DNA of 64,000 bases. Source: Strongylocentrotus droebachiensis. Lineage: Eukaryota > Echinodermata > Echinoidea > Camarodonta > Strongylocentrotidae. This document shows positions 51,748-60,692 of the stretch, piece by piece; position 1 is the stretch's first letter, and each line of letters begins with the position of its first letter. Under the pieces are notes generated by a model. It searched no databases. It saw only the letters and a program-made list of their open reading frames with translations, and had not been told where the DNA came from. Where the stretch lies: NCBI GenBank assembly GCA_035222895.1, contig JAVYIG010000605.1:62001-126000 (forward strand), written 5' to 3'. The translations under genes and the position numbers were made by a program.

Positions 51748-51811
51748 GAGAGCCAGTAGGACATAATTTGTTCAAGTATATGGGATAATAGCCTTTTGTC
51801 TCTCAGCAAAT
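51748..51811. repeat. Small hairpin repeat (GAGAGCCAGAAGG family)
   Basis: It starts CTGAGAGCCAGTAGG and ends TTTTGTCTCTCAGCAAATG, partly complementary over the outer ~12 bp. Confidence 0.5.
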
Positions 51812-52496
51812 GCTCTATTTATTTCTCATCAAGAATATTGCCAATTGATGACAATCATTCATTACAGTGTCACTGTCAGGGAAAATAGGTTAAAAGACCT
51901 TTTTGTCCAATTTCCTCAAGTTGATGGGTAATATTGAGACGCCCCACAAGGTTCCGTTATGATACATATTGACACTCTGGCTTTCTTCCAATGTCTCTGT
52001 ACGTAGCGTGACATAACAATAGTATCCCCATTCAAGACCAAACCAATAACTTCAATATCATGTGCTAGTATGAGCCAAAAATGATATTGCCATGATCTTG
52101 AAAATTTTAATGAGGTCATAATTTTTTCAGTAGAATAGTGCTATGTTGTGAGTTTTGATAATTGTATATTTATTTTGATAATATTTTAAACGCTTTGTGA
52201 TACATCCATGACTCCATGAGCACTATGTTCTCAGCCCTTGAGGCATGTGCATAATATATTGTATGGGAATAGTTATTTAACCTTCAAATATGAGACAAAA
52301 TATCAAATAAAGTGATATTTGAGAGAAGGCCTTTTTTGTCCTTGAAAATGTGTAATTGTGATGGATACTTGCCTTTATATCTTGTTTGTAATCTAGCCTG
52401 TATTAATGAGGTATGATTAGATACAGGGTGGACCTTCTTGGTAACATGTATCGTCTGGATCATACAGACACAGATCTGAGTCATGAATGTCTAGGA

Positions 52497-52518
52497 CCCC
52501 CCCCCCCCCCCCCCCCCC
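52497..52518 (+). repeat. Poly-C run (22 bp)
   Basis: Uninterrupted C followed by GG. Confidence 0.95.
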
Positions 52519-52559
52519 GGTATCACATGAATTGGCATGATACTGATACACCCCTCTCC

Positions 52560-52930
52560 TACAAGGGCGCTTTCCGAGGCCATGCACCTCTAGTGTTTGT
52601 ATGGGTTTGTGTTATTATAACACACTTCTGCCCCAAATGAGGGGCACTTTGATAGACTACGGAGCCCCCCATCTTTTGTATGTGTTAGTATGGGTTGTGT
52701 TATTAAAACACGCTTTGGTCCTCAATGAGGGGCACTTTGATAAAGTACAGAGCCCCCATCCAATATGTGTCAATGTTACATCACACTATGGATATCCATG
52801 CATCATACTGAGACCCCCTTCCTAACAAGGTAATCTTAATAATACTAGGGCACTTTCCTAGTTTACAGACCCCCTCCTCCCCTCCTTCCCCAATATATGC
52901 TTTGGTGTCTATTACACTCCCGCCTCCCTA
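52560..52930 (+). repeat. Degenerate ~100-bp tandem repeat
   Basis: At least two clear units share GAGGGGCACTTTGATA...GAGCCCCC and GTATGGGTTGTGTTATTA...ACAC. Further weaker copies of AAGG...GGGCACTTTC...AGACCCCC follow to about 52930. Confidence 0.6.
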
Positions 52931-54226
52931 ACAAGGGTCCTGTGTTTTCAATTAAAAACTCCCAAAGTAGACATCCGCTAGTAATTCAATAACGAAATAA
53001 CATGTTTCCCCTGTCAATGTTCTAAAAGTGCATATTAAATATATAATAAATGACATACCGGTATATCAGTCTCATTGAACTTTCAAGTGAGTAACATAGT
53101 AACATGCCTCTCCTTTTCATGAGGTTGGAAGATTGATCAGTATTTACTCCATTTACTCATCCACTGTCACACTGTGGCCTAGCTGTCTCTACTGGCCGGG
53201 TACCTTATTCTCTATTCGTAATCTTACATCATAGCACAGCAGCTGATGATAATGTGTCAAAAGTGTGAAAATTGTTGAACAGGTTAGCTGAAGAACAGAC
53301 AAAGGGAAGACACATGAATGGAGTGACTCATTATAAAGCTATGCATAAAGAAATGAACATTAATGTGTTCCTGCCTCTATAAGATTAGAGTGATGTTGAA
53401 TCATGTTAGAAAGTGACGATAGTTTACTCCTGATCTAAACCTTCCAGGACCTAATTGAGGGATTCATGGTTTCCTGTCGTCTTTATCTTAAGACTACAAA
53501 ACCCTGGATCATGAAGCCTCGTGGGTAATCTTCTGTATGTGGGGCGCATCTGATTGGAGATCAAACCTCTTTCTTTTCTTCTACAAACCTAAGACTTTGA
53601 ATGACCCTAAGTAAATAGGTTTGAGATCTTTCAAAGGAAACCATTTCTGGGATGTAGGAAGGAACTGAAGATTGTTAAACAATTATGATTTATTCTCTCT
53701 CAATCTCATGGAATAGTGTGCATGAATTTTGCTGAAGTAGTGTGCGATGGGAGTTTGTAAATTGTCTTGTTCAAAGCCTTTGTGAATTAATGAGCTGACT
53801 TGTTTATCTTTGAATGGATTTCTGGATTCACTGGGATTTTACTTCTCATAGTAAGTAATGTGTCATTGATGATGTGAAATATCTGCCCAATATCGGAATA
53901 AAGTACTTTTCATAGTACAGATATATGGGAAAACTCTACCTCTTTACATTTGTACAATATTTATTAAGGCTCTTTCGTATCTTTTAAACTTGTTTATAGT
54001 TTTAGAGCAAGTTTTATGGCTGTTAATTGGCTATAAATTGGCTATAACCATGTTCTTCTCTCATGCATACTCGATCAGTGAAACATAGCCTGCATTTTAC
54101 TTTGTTAGACCTTTCCAATTTTGTAAAGCATGCTTCTCTGTATATCCTCTCTAACAGAATGTTGAAGATTTGCGAATGTCTTTGTACAGAAATCAAGTTT
54201 GTTTCTTTCTTATGATTCATTTTTAG

Positions 54227-54683
54227 CTCCAACTGAAGCACAAACCAAGGGAGCCAAGCTGGCCTATAACCCATTCTGATCAGATCCTAGTCCACCTATC
54301 CCAGCTGGACTGGGACCAGTTCCATGTTGGTGACTTCTACATCTACGTGCGCTACCATGGTCCCAAGAAAGTGACTCTGGTCCTGGTTGCCTGTCCTGAG
54401 ACGGAGGGCACCCTCACAGAGGTACCCATCCCGGTGGAGATGTTCAGAGAATTCTTCTCCTACCATACCCCACAGAGGTTGCTTAGAGGAGATCTCAAGT
54501 CTAAAGAAACAGACGATGCTACAGGATTGAAGACTGTTGTCGTTGCCACAGATGCAGGTATCATGAGGCATCTTTGGCCGGATGTTTTGAAGCCGCAGTT
54601 TGAGCTGAGAAGACGACCATCATGGAGGAAGAAGAAAAGGAAAGGAAACAGCAGTGTGACATCAGGAGCAACATCAGATGCAG
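54227..54683 (+). CDS. Exon 4 of the host protein
   Basis: Acceptor TTCATTTTTAG|CTC starts in phase 0, matching exon 3, and donor GCAG|GTAAAT ends in phase 1 (152 codons plus one base). Residues 162-313 start LQLKHKPREPSWPITHSD, contain DWDQFHVGDFYIYVRYHGP and EVPIPVEMFREFFSYHTPQ, then a segment with VVATDAGIMRHLW. They end in a basic patch (RRRPSWRKKKRKG) followed by a Ser/Thr run, which may be a nuclear-localisation-like or membrane-facing basic linker. An ATG at 54347 lies inside the exon and is not a start. I could not place the family. The boundaries are well supported; linkage to exons 1-3 is inferred. Confidence 0.8.
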
Positions 54684-55027
54684 GTAAATGTTGCCATGGG
54701 TTACTGATGGTTTTTGTGTGTCACTCAAAAAGAGGAGGTTACAATGTATCGATGAGTCCATTTTGGATCAGAAAAGGAAAAGATTTAGATCATACTTAGA
54801 TCATAAGAAAATGGGAGCTACATAGAGAGAGATTGAACTTCATTTTTCATGTTATCATTTCATTGTTTTGGAGTATAGATTCAGAGAGGGCTTGTAATGC
54901 CAATCATTTTACCTTAGCTTTAGAGGGCAGTACGTGATTCAATAATATTCTCCTATGAATCACTTTTGATAATCTTGTATAAATTGAGGTACACATAAAG
55001 AGTATAGTGTCCTTCAAATGGGAATAT
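54684..55027 (+). other. Start of intron 4, before the retrotransposon
   Basis: 344 bp of AT-rich sequence after the GTAAAT donor. The exon 4 frame runs on for 39 codons to a stop, consistent with intron. Nothing else is seen. Confidence 0.5.
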
Positions 55028-55204
55028 CATGATTTACATCAATAAATCAACGTATCTACCTATTCTACTTTGCTATTGTTGCACCTCAACATTGCATCAC
55101 CGAAACTTAAAACACATCGCCAAATTGCTCATACCCCCCCGCCCAATAGCGCCCTCCGTGACCCTTGCGTCCGAGCGCTGCCAACGTAACCTCTTCCTCT
55201 TATC
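55028..55204 (+). repeat. Left inverted terminal repeat of the DIRS element
   Basis: About 177 bp. From ACGTATCTACCTATTCTACT to CTTCCTCTTATC it is the reverse complement of the right repeat. The outermost ~25 bp (ATTTACATCAATAAATCA) differ from the right end, as is usual in DIRS elements. Confidence 0.9.
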
Positions 55205-55563
55205 TCTTCGCGTCTGAAACGCTAAGTTGACACTATAAATCGCTCCCAAAAGTTGAAGGGTTTTTCACTCTTTAGTCGCTTTTTGGTTCGCATTTTCGCC
55301 TTTTATATTATTCTCTACGATTTCCTTTTCGTTAGAGAGTAGTTTCACTCCGTGATTTTATTTATTTATCAGTATTTTAGATCGTTTTCTTGCCGACTAT
55401 TGTCACGTTTCCTCTTTCGCGTTTTCCCGTCCTCACTCCTCCGAGGCCTCGGGTGCGTGCGGGGGTAGTCGGTGGGGGTGTTTCGATCACTGGTAGTTTA
55501 TTTAATTTCTTTTGATAATTGCTCGTACCCTTTGTTTAATCTTTCTTTCCCGCAGGTTTAATT
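55205..55563 (+). other. 5' leader of the DIRS element
   Basis: About 360 bp between the left repeat and ORF1, rich in T runs (TTTTTCACTCTTTAGTCGC). It presumably contains the untranslated leader; no promoter motif could be assigned. Confidence 0.5.
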
Positions 55564-57561
55564 ATGTCTCGCAGTTCTAATTTTCTTTTAGCAGGTTTCT
55601 CCAAGAAGAAGTCGAATTCTGTTGCGAGAAAGAAGACAAAGGATTTTGGTTCTTCGTTAGTTACGCCCCTTGGGCGCGGTGGTGACACCGCAAATCCCAA
55701 GGATGCGAACGTCAGTGGACGTTTATGCGGGCAAGGGAAGCCCAGGGGAATGGTTGAGGGGGCGATTTTATCTCCCCTCGATACGGTGCCCGGAAACCCA
55801 GAGGTACTAACTCTGGGTGGAACGGACCTTAGTTCTGTGCCGCCATCAATTGTCCCGTCAGGGCTTTTGTGTGGACGGTACGAAAATCCATCAACGACCT
55901 TGGACCCGGACTTGACCCGGTCTCCGACTGGTTCTTCGGTTTTGGCTTTGCCGGGTCCGGACTTCGGTTCGGATACCCGTGCGGCAGAGTCGGATCCTGG
56001 AAGTTCGTCTTATCGCGCCTCTACGTTTTCCCGATTCGGTTTGCGTGGAGCTCCTCCCGTCGGGCTTTTATCGGATATCCGTCCCGTTTCTTCGTCGGCC
56101 GTTTCGGTTACCGCTCCTTCTCGTAAGAGGCGGGGTATCCGGGACGCGGTGGCCGGTTCTTCCGCGGATTTTGTTATCCCGTTGAAGAAACCGCGTTCGG
56201 TTGTTACGGAACCGTTTGCGATTCCTCGGGGTCCGTCTTTGGGGGCTTCTCTCCCTCCGTCGGTGGCTCCTCCTCCGCCGGAATTGTCGTTTTCGGAGTT
56301 TTCCGAGGATGCATCGATTTCTCCTGTGCAGTCGCCGGTGCGGTTTTCGAGTTGTCGTATTCCGCCGGGGTCCTCTCTTTTTGTTTCTCCGCCTCGCGCA
56401 TCGTTGGGTGCTCCGTTAGGCGGGGATCGTTCCTGTTTATCTGGCCAAGATAGGGGGGGCTCGGTTGATCGTTGGGACTCTGGTTCCATCGCTCAGTCGT
56501 CGGGTTCAGCTGCGAGGGATGATATTTCTACTCCGTTTGTGTCTCTAGCGGCGGAATCGTTAGCCTTGTTTCACAAGTATGTGCCCGATTCTTGTGTCGT
56601 CCCGGAGTTATCGGCGGGGCGGCGGGGCGTCCTATCTTCTAGATCGGGCTCTTCAGCAGTTCAGGGACTGTTTCTCCCTGATCTGCACAAGGAGGAGTTG
56701 GTTAACGCCGCAAAAGACTTGTCGTCCTCGACGGGTTATCTTAAGCGGCAGGTGAGCAAATACGACTTCGTTCCTCAGGATGCTGAGCCGTATTTGTGCC
56801 CTAAGCGGGTTTCTCCAAAACTGGTGGCGGTGGCCAGTCGTTTGGGGAAAAAGTTTGGGACTCGTGGTGCTTTTGATAAAAGTGACAACTTGCTGTTTGA
56901 TCTTTCTTCTTTGACTGCTTCTGGTCTCCGGATGTCCGTTGTGATGGACATGCTGGTGGAGCTTTTGGCTAGTGCGGACGATCTCCATATCACTGTTGAG
57001 GATCGTTCGATCTTGGTGCAGGTCATGAGAGAGGTTTCGGGTATTCTTTTCTCACAGCTTGCGGTGACTTCGCATTCCATCGAGAAGCATCGTCGGGAAG
57101 CTGTGCTCACTAGTTTGGGCATTCGACCGCGTCAAATTCCAGGACTGCTTCCGCAGATCCCGGTGGATAGTCCCCACCTTTGTGGAGATAGTTTCTCTAC
57201 TCTGCTGCAAGCCGAGATTGATGGTGAGAAGCAGGCTCGAGACCTGTCCGTTGCTTTTCGCGATGTCCAAAGGCCGGTTTCTTCCTCCGGACCTCGTAGG
57301 ACGAGTTCAAAGAGTTCGGGTTATTTTCGTAAGAACGTCGGCCAGTCTAAGGGCCGCCCTCAGGACTGGTACCCGGTCGAGGAGGAATACCGGGATCGTG
57401 GTCGTCCTTCGTCTCGAGATTCGTCTTACCGTGATTCTTCTTACCGTGGGGCGTCGTCTCGTGGTTCGACCTCTAAGGGTAGGTCGTCCAGGGGTAGTCG
57501 CGGGGGATATTCATCTTCCCGGGCTCCCTTTCGTGGAGGTGGGAAGTCATTTTCTAGATGA
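55564..57561 (+). CDS. DIRS ORF1, gag-like protein (665 aa)
   Basis: It starts at the first ATG after the leader (AATTATGTCTCGC) and ends TCT AGA TGA. Residues 1-350 are low-complexity, Ser/Pro-rich and probably disordered. Residues about 370-590 form the only ordered-looking part (DLHKEELVNAAKDLSSSTG, FDLSSLTASGLRMSVVMDML, QVMREVSGILFSQL), probably the structural or assembly domain. The last ~80 residues are Arg/Ser/Gly-rich (RDSSYRDSSYRGASSRGS), likely to bind RNA. No CCHC zinc knuckle is visible. It overlaps ORF2 by 380 nt. Position, charge profile and lack of enzymatic motifs fit the DIRS gag slot; the gag role is inferred. Confidence 0.85.
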   Translation: MSRSSNFLLAGFSKKKSNSVARKKTKDFGSSLVTPLGRGGDTANPKDANVSGRLCGQGKPRGMVEGAILSPLDTVPGNPEVLTLGGTDLSSVPPSIVPSGLLCGRYENPSTTLDPDLTRSPTGSSVLALPGPDFGSDTRAAESDPGSSSYRASTFSRFGLRGAPPVGLLSDIRPVSSSAVSVTAPSRKRRGIRDAVAGSSADFVIPLKKPRSVVTEPFAIPRGPSLGASLPPSVAPPPPELSFSEFSEDASISPVQSPVRFSSCRIPPGSSLFVSPPRASLGAPLGGDRSCLSGQDRGGSVDRWDSGSIAQSSGSAARDDISTPFVSLAAESLALFHKYVPDSCVVPELSAGRRGVLSSRSGSSAVQGLFLPDLHKEELVNAAKDLSSSTGYLKRQVSKYDFVPQDAEPYLCPKRVSPKLVAVASRLGKKFGTRGAFDKSDNLLFDLSSLTASGLRMSVVMDMLVELLASADDLHITVEDRSILVQVMREVSGILFSQLAVTSHSIEKHRREAVLTSLGIRPRQIPGLLPQIPVDSPHLCGDSFSTLLQAEIDGEKQARDLSVAFRDVQRPVSSSGPRRTSSKSSGYFRKNVGQSKGRPQDWYPVEEEYRDRGRPSSRDSSYRDSSYRGASSRGSTSKGRSSRGSRGGYSSSRAPFRGGGKSFSR

Positions 57562-59506
57562 TGGCTTCCCCCGAGTGCTTGGGTCTCAGGTCGGCGGGCG
57601 GCTCCGGGGATTTCTCCCAGCGTGGGAGAAGATCACCAGCGACGCATTTGTTCTGTCGGTGGTGCGAGAAGGGTTCTTCATCGATATTGTGGAACCTCTT
57701 CCGAATGGCGTCCTCCGGAGCCGCTCTCCGATCATGTCCCCTCTTTTTCAGAGTCACATTTCCTCCGAAATCGTGTCTCTGTTAGAGAAAGGGGCAATAG
57801 AAGAAGTAGACGATCACCCGTTTCTTTGTTTGTCACCGGTGTTCGTAATTCCCAAGCGCTCGGGTTCTTTAAGAATGATTCTCAACATGAAGCGGATCAA
57901 CCTTCATTTGGGAAAGGTTCATTTCCGGATGGATCATCTGGCAACCATCCTTCCTTCATTGAATCCCGCAGACGTCGCGGTTTCGTTGGATCTTCGCGAC
58001 GCTTATTTTCATGTGCCGATACATCCGCGGTCGCGGGATCTTTTGGGGTTTGCCTTCCTGGGCAAATTCTACCGTTACAGAGCGCTCCCGTTCGGTTTGC
58101 GCCCTGCTCCTCGGATTTTCACGAGAGTCGTGGCGTCGGTCATGGCGTTTCTGAGAAGTCGGGGCCTTCGTTTTTTCGCTTATTTAGACGACTGGCTGTT
58201 GGTCGCAAAGTCGGAGACTCTGCTGTTGGATCATATGCAGATTTTGATCAGCACGACTCAAGGTCTCGGATTTCTCATAAATTGGGAGAAGTCAGAGTTT
58301 GTTCCGACTCGCACGCCGTCTTACCTAGGTGCTCAACTGGACATTCGTCATCAGCTGGCTCGTCCCAGTCTCGACAGGGTCGAGACGATAGTCAGGACTG
58401 CTCGGTCTCTGAGATGTGCGCGTCGGGTGAAAGCCGAGCGTTGGCTTCAGTGGCTAGGGTATCTCTCCAGTCTAGTCGACGTTCTTCCAGATTGTCGACT
58501 ATTGATGAGACCCTTCCAACTTCTTCTGTTGGAGTTTTATCAGCCGAGCGTGAGTTCTCTTTTGACGTGGATCCCCCTGTCATCCAGAATCAAGGGTCTT
58601 CTAGGTCCTTGGCTTCGTCGTTCCTTCCTCCTTCAGGGAAAACCTTTCCGAGTTCCTCTCCCTTCCGTGACCGTCACCACGGACGCGTCGCTGTTGGGTT
58701 GGGGGGGTCATTGCCAGGGGTCGATGGTTTCAGGAGACTGGAGTCATCTGGACTTTCTACCCCACATCAATGTGTTAGAACTTATGGGAGTGTTTGCTTC
58801 GCTTCGTCACTTCCGTGCTCGTCTGGTGGGTCGCTCGGTTCTGATTCTCACGGACAACGTGTCGGTGATGGCGTACATCAACAGACAGGGCGGCACTCAT
58901 TCTGTGGCTCTGAACGAGTTGGCTTCTCAGCTCTGGGCGTGGTGCAGGGGAGCGAGGGTGTTCCCGGTTGCATCACATATCCCAGGCGAAGAGAATATCA
59001 TAGCGGACTTTCTCTCCAGAGGCAAGTGCCTTCCTTCGGAGTGGACTCTGTCTCCGACTGTCTTCAGGCAACTGGTGAAAGTGTTCGGTGTTCTCGACAT
59101 CGATCTGTTCGCAACTTCGCTCAACCATCGTCTTCCTCGGTTTTGCTCGAGAGTCCGGGAGCCGGGAGCTTTTGCTCTGGACGCTTTCGCGATCCCGTGG
59201 GGGGGGTGGAGGGCTTATGCCTTTCCCCCGTTCGCATTGATTCCCCGTGTGCTCAGGAAGATCAGGGAAGATCAAGCGATGGTGATTCTCATAGCTCCTT
59301 GGTGGCCGGCGAGGTCGTGGTTTCAGGACCTTCTGACCCTCCTGGTGGGGACTCCTTGGTTGTTGCCGTGTCATCCGGATCTGGTGTTGCAACCTCTGTC
59401 CGGTATTCTACACCAGCGTCCGGAAATCCTCCATCTGACCGCTTGGCGGTTATCGGGGAGAGGGCTCGTTCGTCAGGTTTCTCCGAACGTGCTGCACAAT
59501 TTCTAG
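57182..59506 (+). CDS. DIRS ORF2, reverse transcriptase / RNase H / methyltransferase-like
   Basis: Frame +1 relative to ORF1. Recognisable RT homology starts only near LDDGFPRVLGSQVGGRLRGF (about residue 127), so the first ~125 residues, which overlap ORF1, may be untranslated and the protein may be made by frameshifting or from an unassigned start. RT: the first catalytic Asp is D270 in SLDLRDAYFHVPIH; YLDD is at residues 334-337. RNase H: D501 (TTDAS), E533 (VLELMG), D558 (LTDN) and D609 (IADFLSR) give the D-E-D-D set. The C-terminal ~140 residues (IDLFATSLNHRLPRF, DAFAIPWGGWRAYAFPPF) correspond to the Dam-like methyltransferase domain known from DIRS elements, with FPPF where DPPY would be. 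The ORF has no internal stop. Confidence 0.92.
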   Translation: MEIVSLLCCKPRLMVRSRLETCPLLFAMSKGRFLPPDLVGRVQRVRVIFVRTSASLRAALRTGTRSRRNTGIVVVLRLEIRLTVILLTVGRRLVVRPLRVGRPGVVAGDIHLPGLPFVEVGSHFLDDGFPRVLGSQVGGRLRGFLPAWEKITSDAFVLSVVREGFFIDIVEPLPNGVLRSRSPIMSPLFQSHISSEIVSLLEKGAIEEVDDHPFLCLSPVFVIPKRSGSLRMILNMKRINLHLGKVHFRMDHLATILPSLNPADVAVSLDLRDAYFHVPIHPRSRDLLGFAFLGKFYRYRALPFGLRPAPRIFTRVVASVMAFLRSRGLRFFAYLDDWLLVAKSETLLLDHMQILISTTQGLGFLINWEKSEFVPTRTPSYLGAQLDIRHQLARPSLDRVETIVRTARSLRCARRVKAERWLQWLGYLSSLVDVLPDCRLLMRPFQLLLLEFYQPSVSSLLTWIPLSSRIKGLLGPWLRRSFLLQGKPFRVPLPSVTVTTDASLLGWGGHCQGSMVSGDWSHLDFLPHINVLELMGVFASLRHFRARLVGRSVLILTDNVSVMAYINRQGGTHSVALNELASQLWAWCRGARVFPVASHIPGEENIIADFLSRGKCLPSEWTLSPTVFRQLVKVFGVLDIDLFATSLNHRLPRFCSRVREPGAFALDAFAIPWGGWRAYAFPPFALIPRVLRKIREDQAMVILIAPWWPARSWFQDLLTLLVGTPWLLPCHPDLVLQPLSGILHQRPEILHLTAWRLSGRGLVRQVSPNVLHNF

Positions 59507-60486
59507 TCCAGAGTAGACGAGAGTCTACCAGGACGGTTTACAACTCCAGGTTAGATGCGTTTCACTCTTGGTGTGAGGAGGTGGGCGTCGCCCCTAGAGA
59601 GGCGTCTTTACCTTCTATTGCTGACTTTCTGATCTCTTTGTATGACAAGGGGAGAGCTCTGTCGACGATTCGAGGCTATCGGTCGGCTATAGCTGCTGTT
59701 CATTCGGGGTTTGCCGATGGTACTTCGGTTTCTTCTGCTCCTCAGCTAGCGGCTCTTTTGAAGTCTTTCTACCTTAAGAGACCTTCCTTCAGACCTCTGA
59801 CGCCAGCGTGGAGTTTACCCAAGGTTTTGGAGGCTTTGGTACGCCCTCCCTTCGAACCGCTGGGTTCTGCGACGCTTCTACATACTACGATCAAGACGGT
59901 TTTTCTCATGGCAATCGCTTCTGGTCAGCGTAGGAGCTCACTTCATGCCCTTTCGGTTGCTCCTGGGCATATCCGCTGGGAAGGACGTGGGGTTCGTTTG
60001 ATCCCCAAGGCTTCTTTTATTGCTAAGAATCAGTCTGACACGTCAGATTCGGTGGAAGTGGTGCTCCATCCCTTGTCGGATTTTTCTTCGGTCTCTGGGG
60101 ACAAACTGTGGTGTCCCGTTCGCGCCCTCAAATGGTATCTTCACAAGACGAAGCCTTTTCGCAAATCGGATCAGCTCTTTCTGGTTTCTCGGGAGCCACA
60201 TTCGGCGGCATCTCGGGATACGATCTCCAGGTGGTTGGTCTTGGCTATCAAGGCTGCGGGTCCTGAGGCTTTGACGCCTGGCAGGACTCCTCGTGCTCAT
60301 GATACTCGCAGTGTCAGTACGTCTTGGGCTCTTTTCAACGGAGTTTCAGTTCGTGATATCTGTAAAGCAGCTTTTTGGAAGTCTCCAAGTTCTTTTACTG
60401 CTTTTTACCTCAAAGATGTGCCCGCGGGCGAACAAGCCTTTGCGGTCGCTTCTCTGAAGGCGGCTTCGTCGTCTATTTCTCATTAA
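57622..60486 (+). CDS. DIRS ORF3 frame, tyrosine recombinase in the C-terminal third
   Basis: Same frame as ORF1. The frame is open from 57562, directly after the ORF1 TGA, to TAA at 60484-60486. There is no ATG near the recombinase domain (the first codon listed, 57622, is GTG), so the start is unknown. Up to about 59400 it overlaps ORF2 and looks like Ser/Arg-rich shadow sequence. From about 59420 it encodes a clear tyrosine recombinase: N-terminal SAM-like part (SRRESTRTVYNSRLDAF, LSTIRGYRSAIAAVH), catalytic Arg in GQRRSSLHAL (59929-59934), H-x-x-R in AHDTRS (His 60298, Arg 60307), and the nucleophile Tyr at 60406 in FTAFYLKDV. The enzyme would integrate the circular cDNA. All catalytic residues are intact. 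Confidence 0.85.
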   Translation: MGEDHQRRICSVGGARRVLHRYCGTSSEWRPPEPLSDHVPSFSESHFLRNRVSVRERGNRRSRRSPVSLFVTGVRNSQALGFFKNDSQHEADQPSFGKGSFPDGSSGNHPSFIESRRRRGFVGSSRRLFSCADTSAVAGSFGVCLPGQILPLQSAPVRFAPCSSDFHESRGVGHGVSEKSGPSFFRLFRRLAVGRKVGDSAVGSYADFDQHDSRSRISHKLGEVRVCSDSHAVLPRCSTGHSSSAGSSQSRQGRDDSQDCSVSEMCASGESRALASVARVSLQSSRRSSRLSTIDETLPTSSVGVLSAEREFSFDVDPPVIQNQGSSRSLASSFLPPSGKTFPSSSPFRDRHHGRVAVGLGGSLPGVDGFRRLESSGLSTPHQCVRTYGSVCFASSLPCSSGGSLGSDSHGQRVGDGVHQQTGRHSFCGSERVGFSALGVVQGSEGVPGCITYPRRREYHSGLSLQRQVPSFGVDSVSDCLQATGESVRCSRHRSVRNFAQPSSSSVLLESPGAGSFCSGRFRDPVGGVEGLCLSPVRIDSPCAQEDQGRSSDGDSHSSLVAGEVVVSGPSDPPGGDSLVVAVSSGSGVATSVRYSTPASGNPPSDRLAVIGERARSSGFSERAAQFLVQSRRESTRTVYNSRLDAFHSWCEEVGVAPREASLPSIADFLISLYDKGRALSTIRGYRSAIAAVHSGFADGTSVSSAPQLAALLKSFYLKRPSFRPLTPAWSLPKVLEALVRPPFEPLGSATLLHTTIKTVFLMAIASGQRRSSLHALSVAPGHIRWEGRGVRLIPKASFIAKNQSDTSDSVEVVLHPLSDFSSVSGDKLWCPVRALKWYLHKTKPFRKSDQLFLVSREPHSAASRDTISRWLVLAIKAAGPEALTPGRTPRAHDTRSVSTSWALFNGVSVRDICKAAFWKSPSSFTAFYLKDVPAGEQAFAVASLKAASSSISH

Positions 60487-60539
60487 CTTGATGTGTTTGC
60501 TTGGTTTTTACCACCCGGCATTAATCTGTGCTGGTCTTT

Positions 60540-60639
60540 AGCAAAGTAGAATAGGTAGATACGTTGATTTATTGATGTAAATCATGAAAATCAGTATTGA
60601 TTTTATTATTTACGATATAAATCTACGTATCTACCTATT
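60540..60639 (+). repeat. Internal complementary region (ICR) of the DIRS element
   Basis: 60540-60583 is the reverse complement of the left terminus (AGGTAGATACGTTGATTTAT...). 60584-60639 is the reverse complement of the right terminus (CAGTATTGATTTTATTATTT...). Placed together they equal the complement of the circle junction CTGATTTTCATGATTTACAT. In the accepted DIRS model this region templates completion of the ends, and its presence is diagnostic. Confidence 0.93.
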
Positions 60640-60692
60640 TTCCCTCCCTCCATCCCCAGCGCCTTTACCAAGGGGTGTTTTAGGGAACTCGT

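Larger units (their letters stand above)
30440..54226 (+). other. Intron 3 of the host gene (23.8 kb)
   Basis: It runs from GTAAGA at 30440 to CATTTTTAG at 54226. Beyond the repeats listed separately, the blocks 32.9-34.9, 35.6-40.4, 41.6-43.2, 44.4-46.8, 50.5-51.4 and 53.0-54.2 kb contain only AT-rich sequence with short ORFs. A C run is at 34936-34946, a TA-rich stretch at about 37903-37931 and a G run at 42872-42884. No phase-compatible exon was found. Confidence 0.55.

Noticed and set aside
54347-54799. Independent 150-codon gene starting at ATG 54347
   Set aside because: Coding sequence clearly extends upstream of this ATG to the acceptor at 54226, and the frame after 54683 is intron read-through.
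56010-56489. 159-codon minus-strand frame in ORF1, and other antisense frames in the DIRS element
   Set aside because: GC-rich coding DNA has few stops on the opposite strand; these frames have no family motifs and mirror gag low-complexity sequence.
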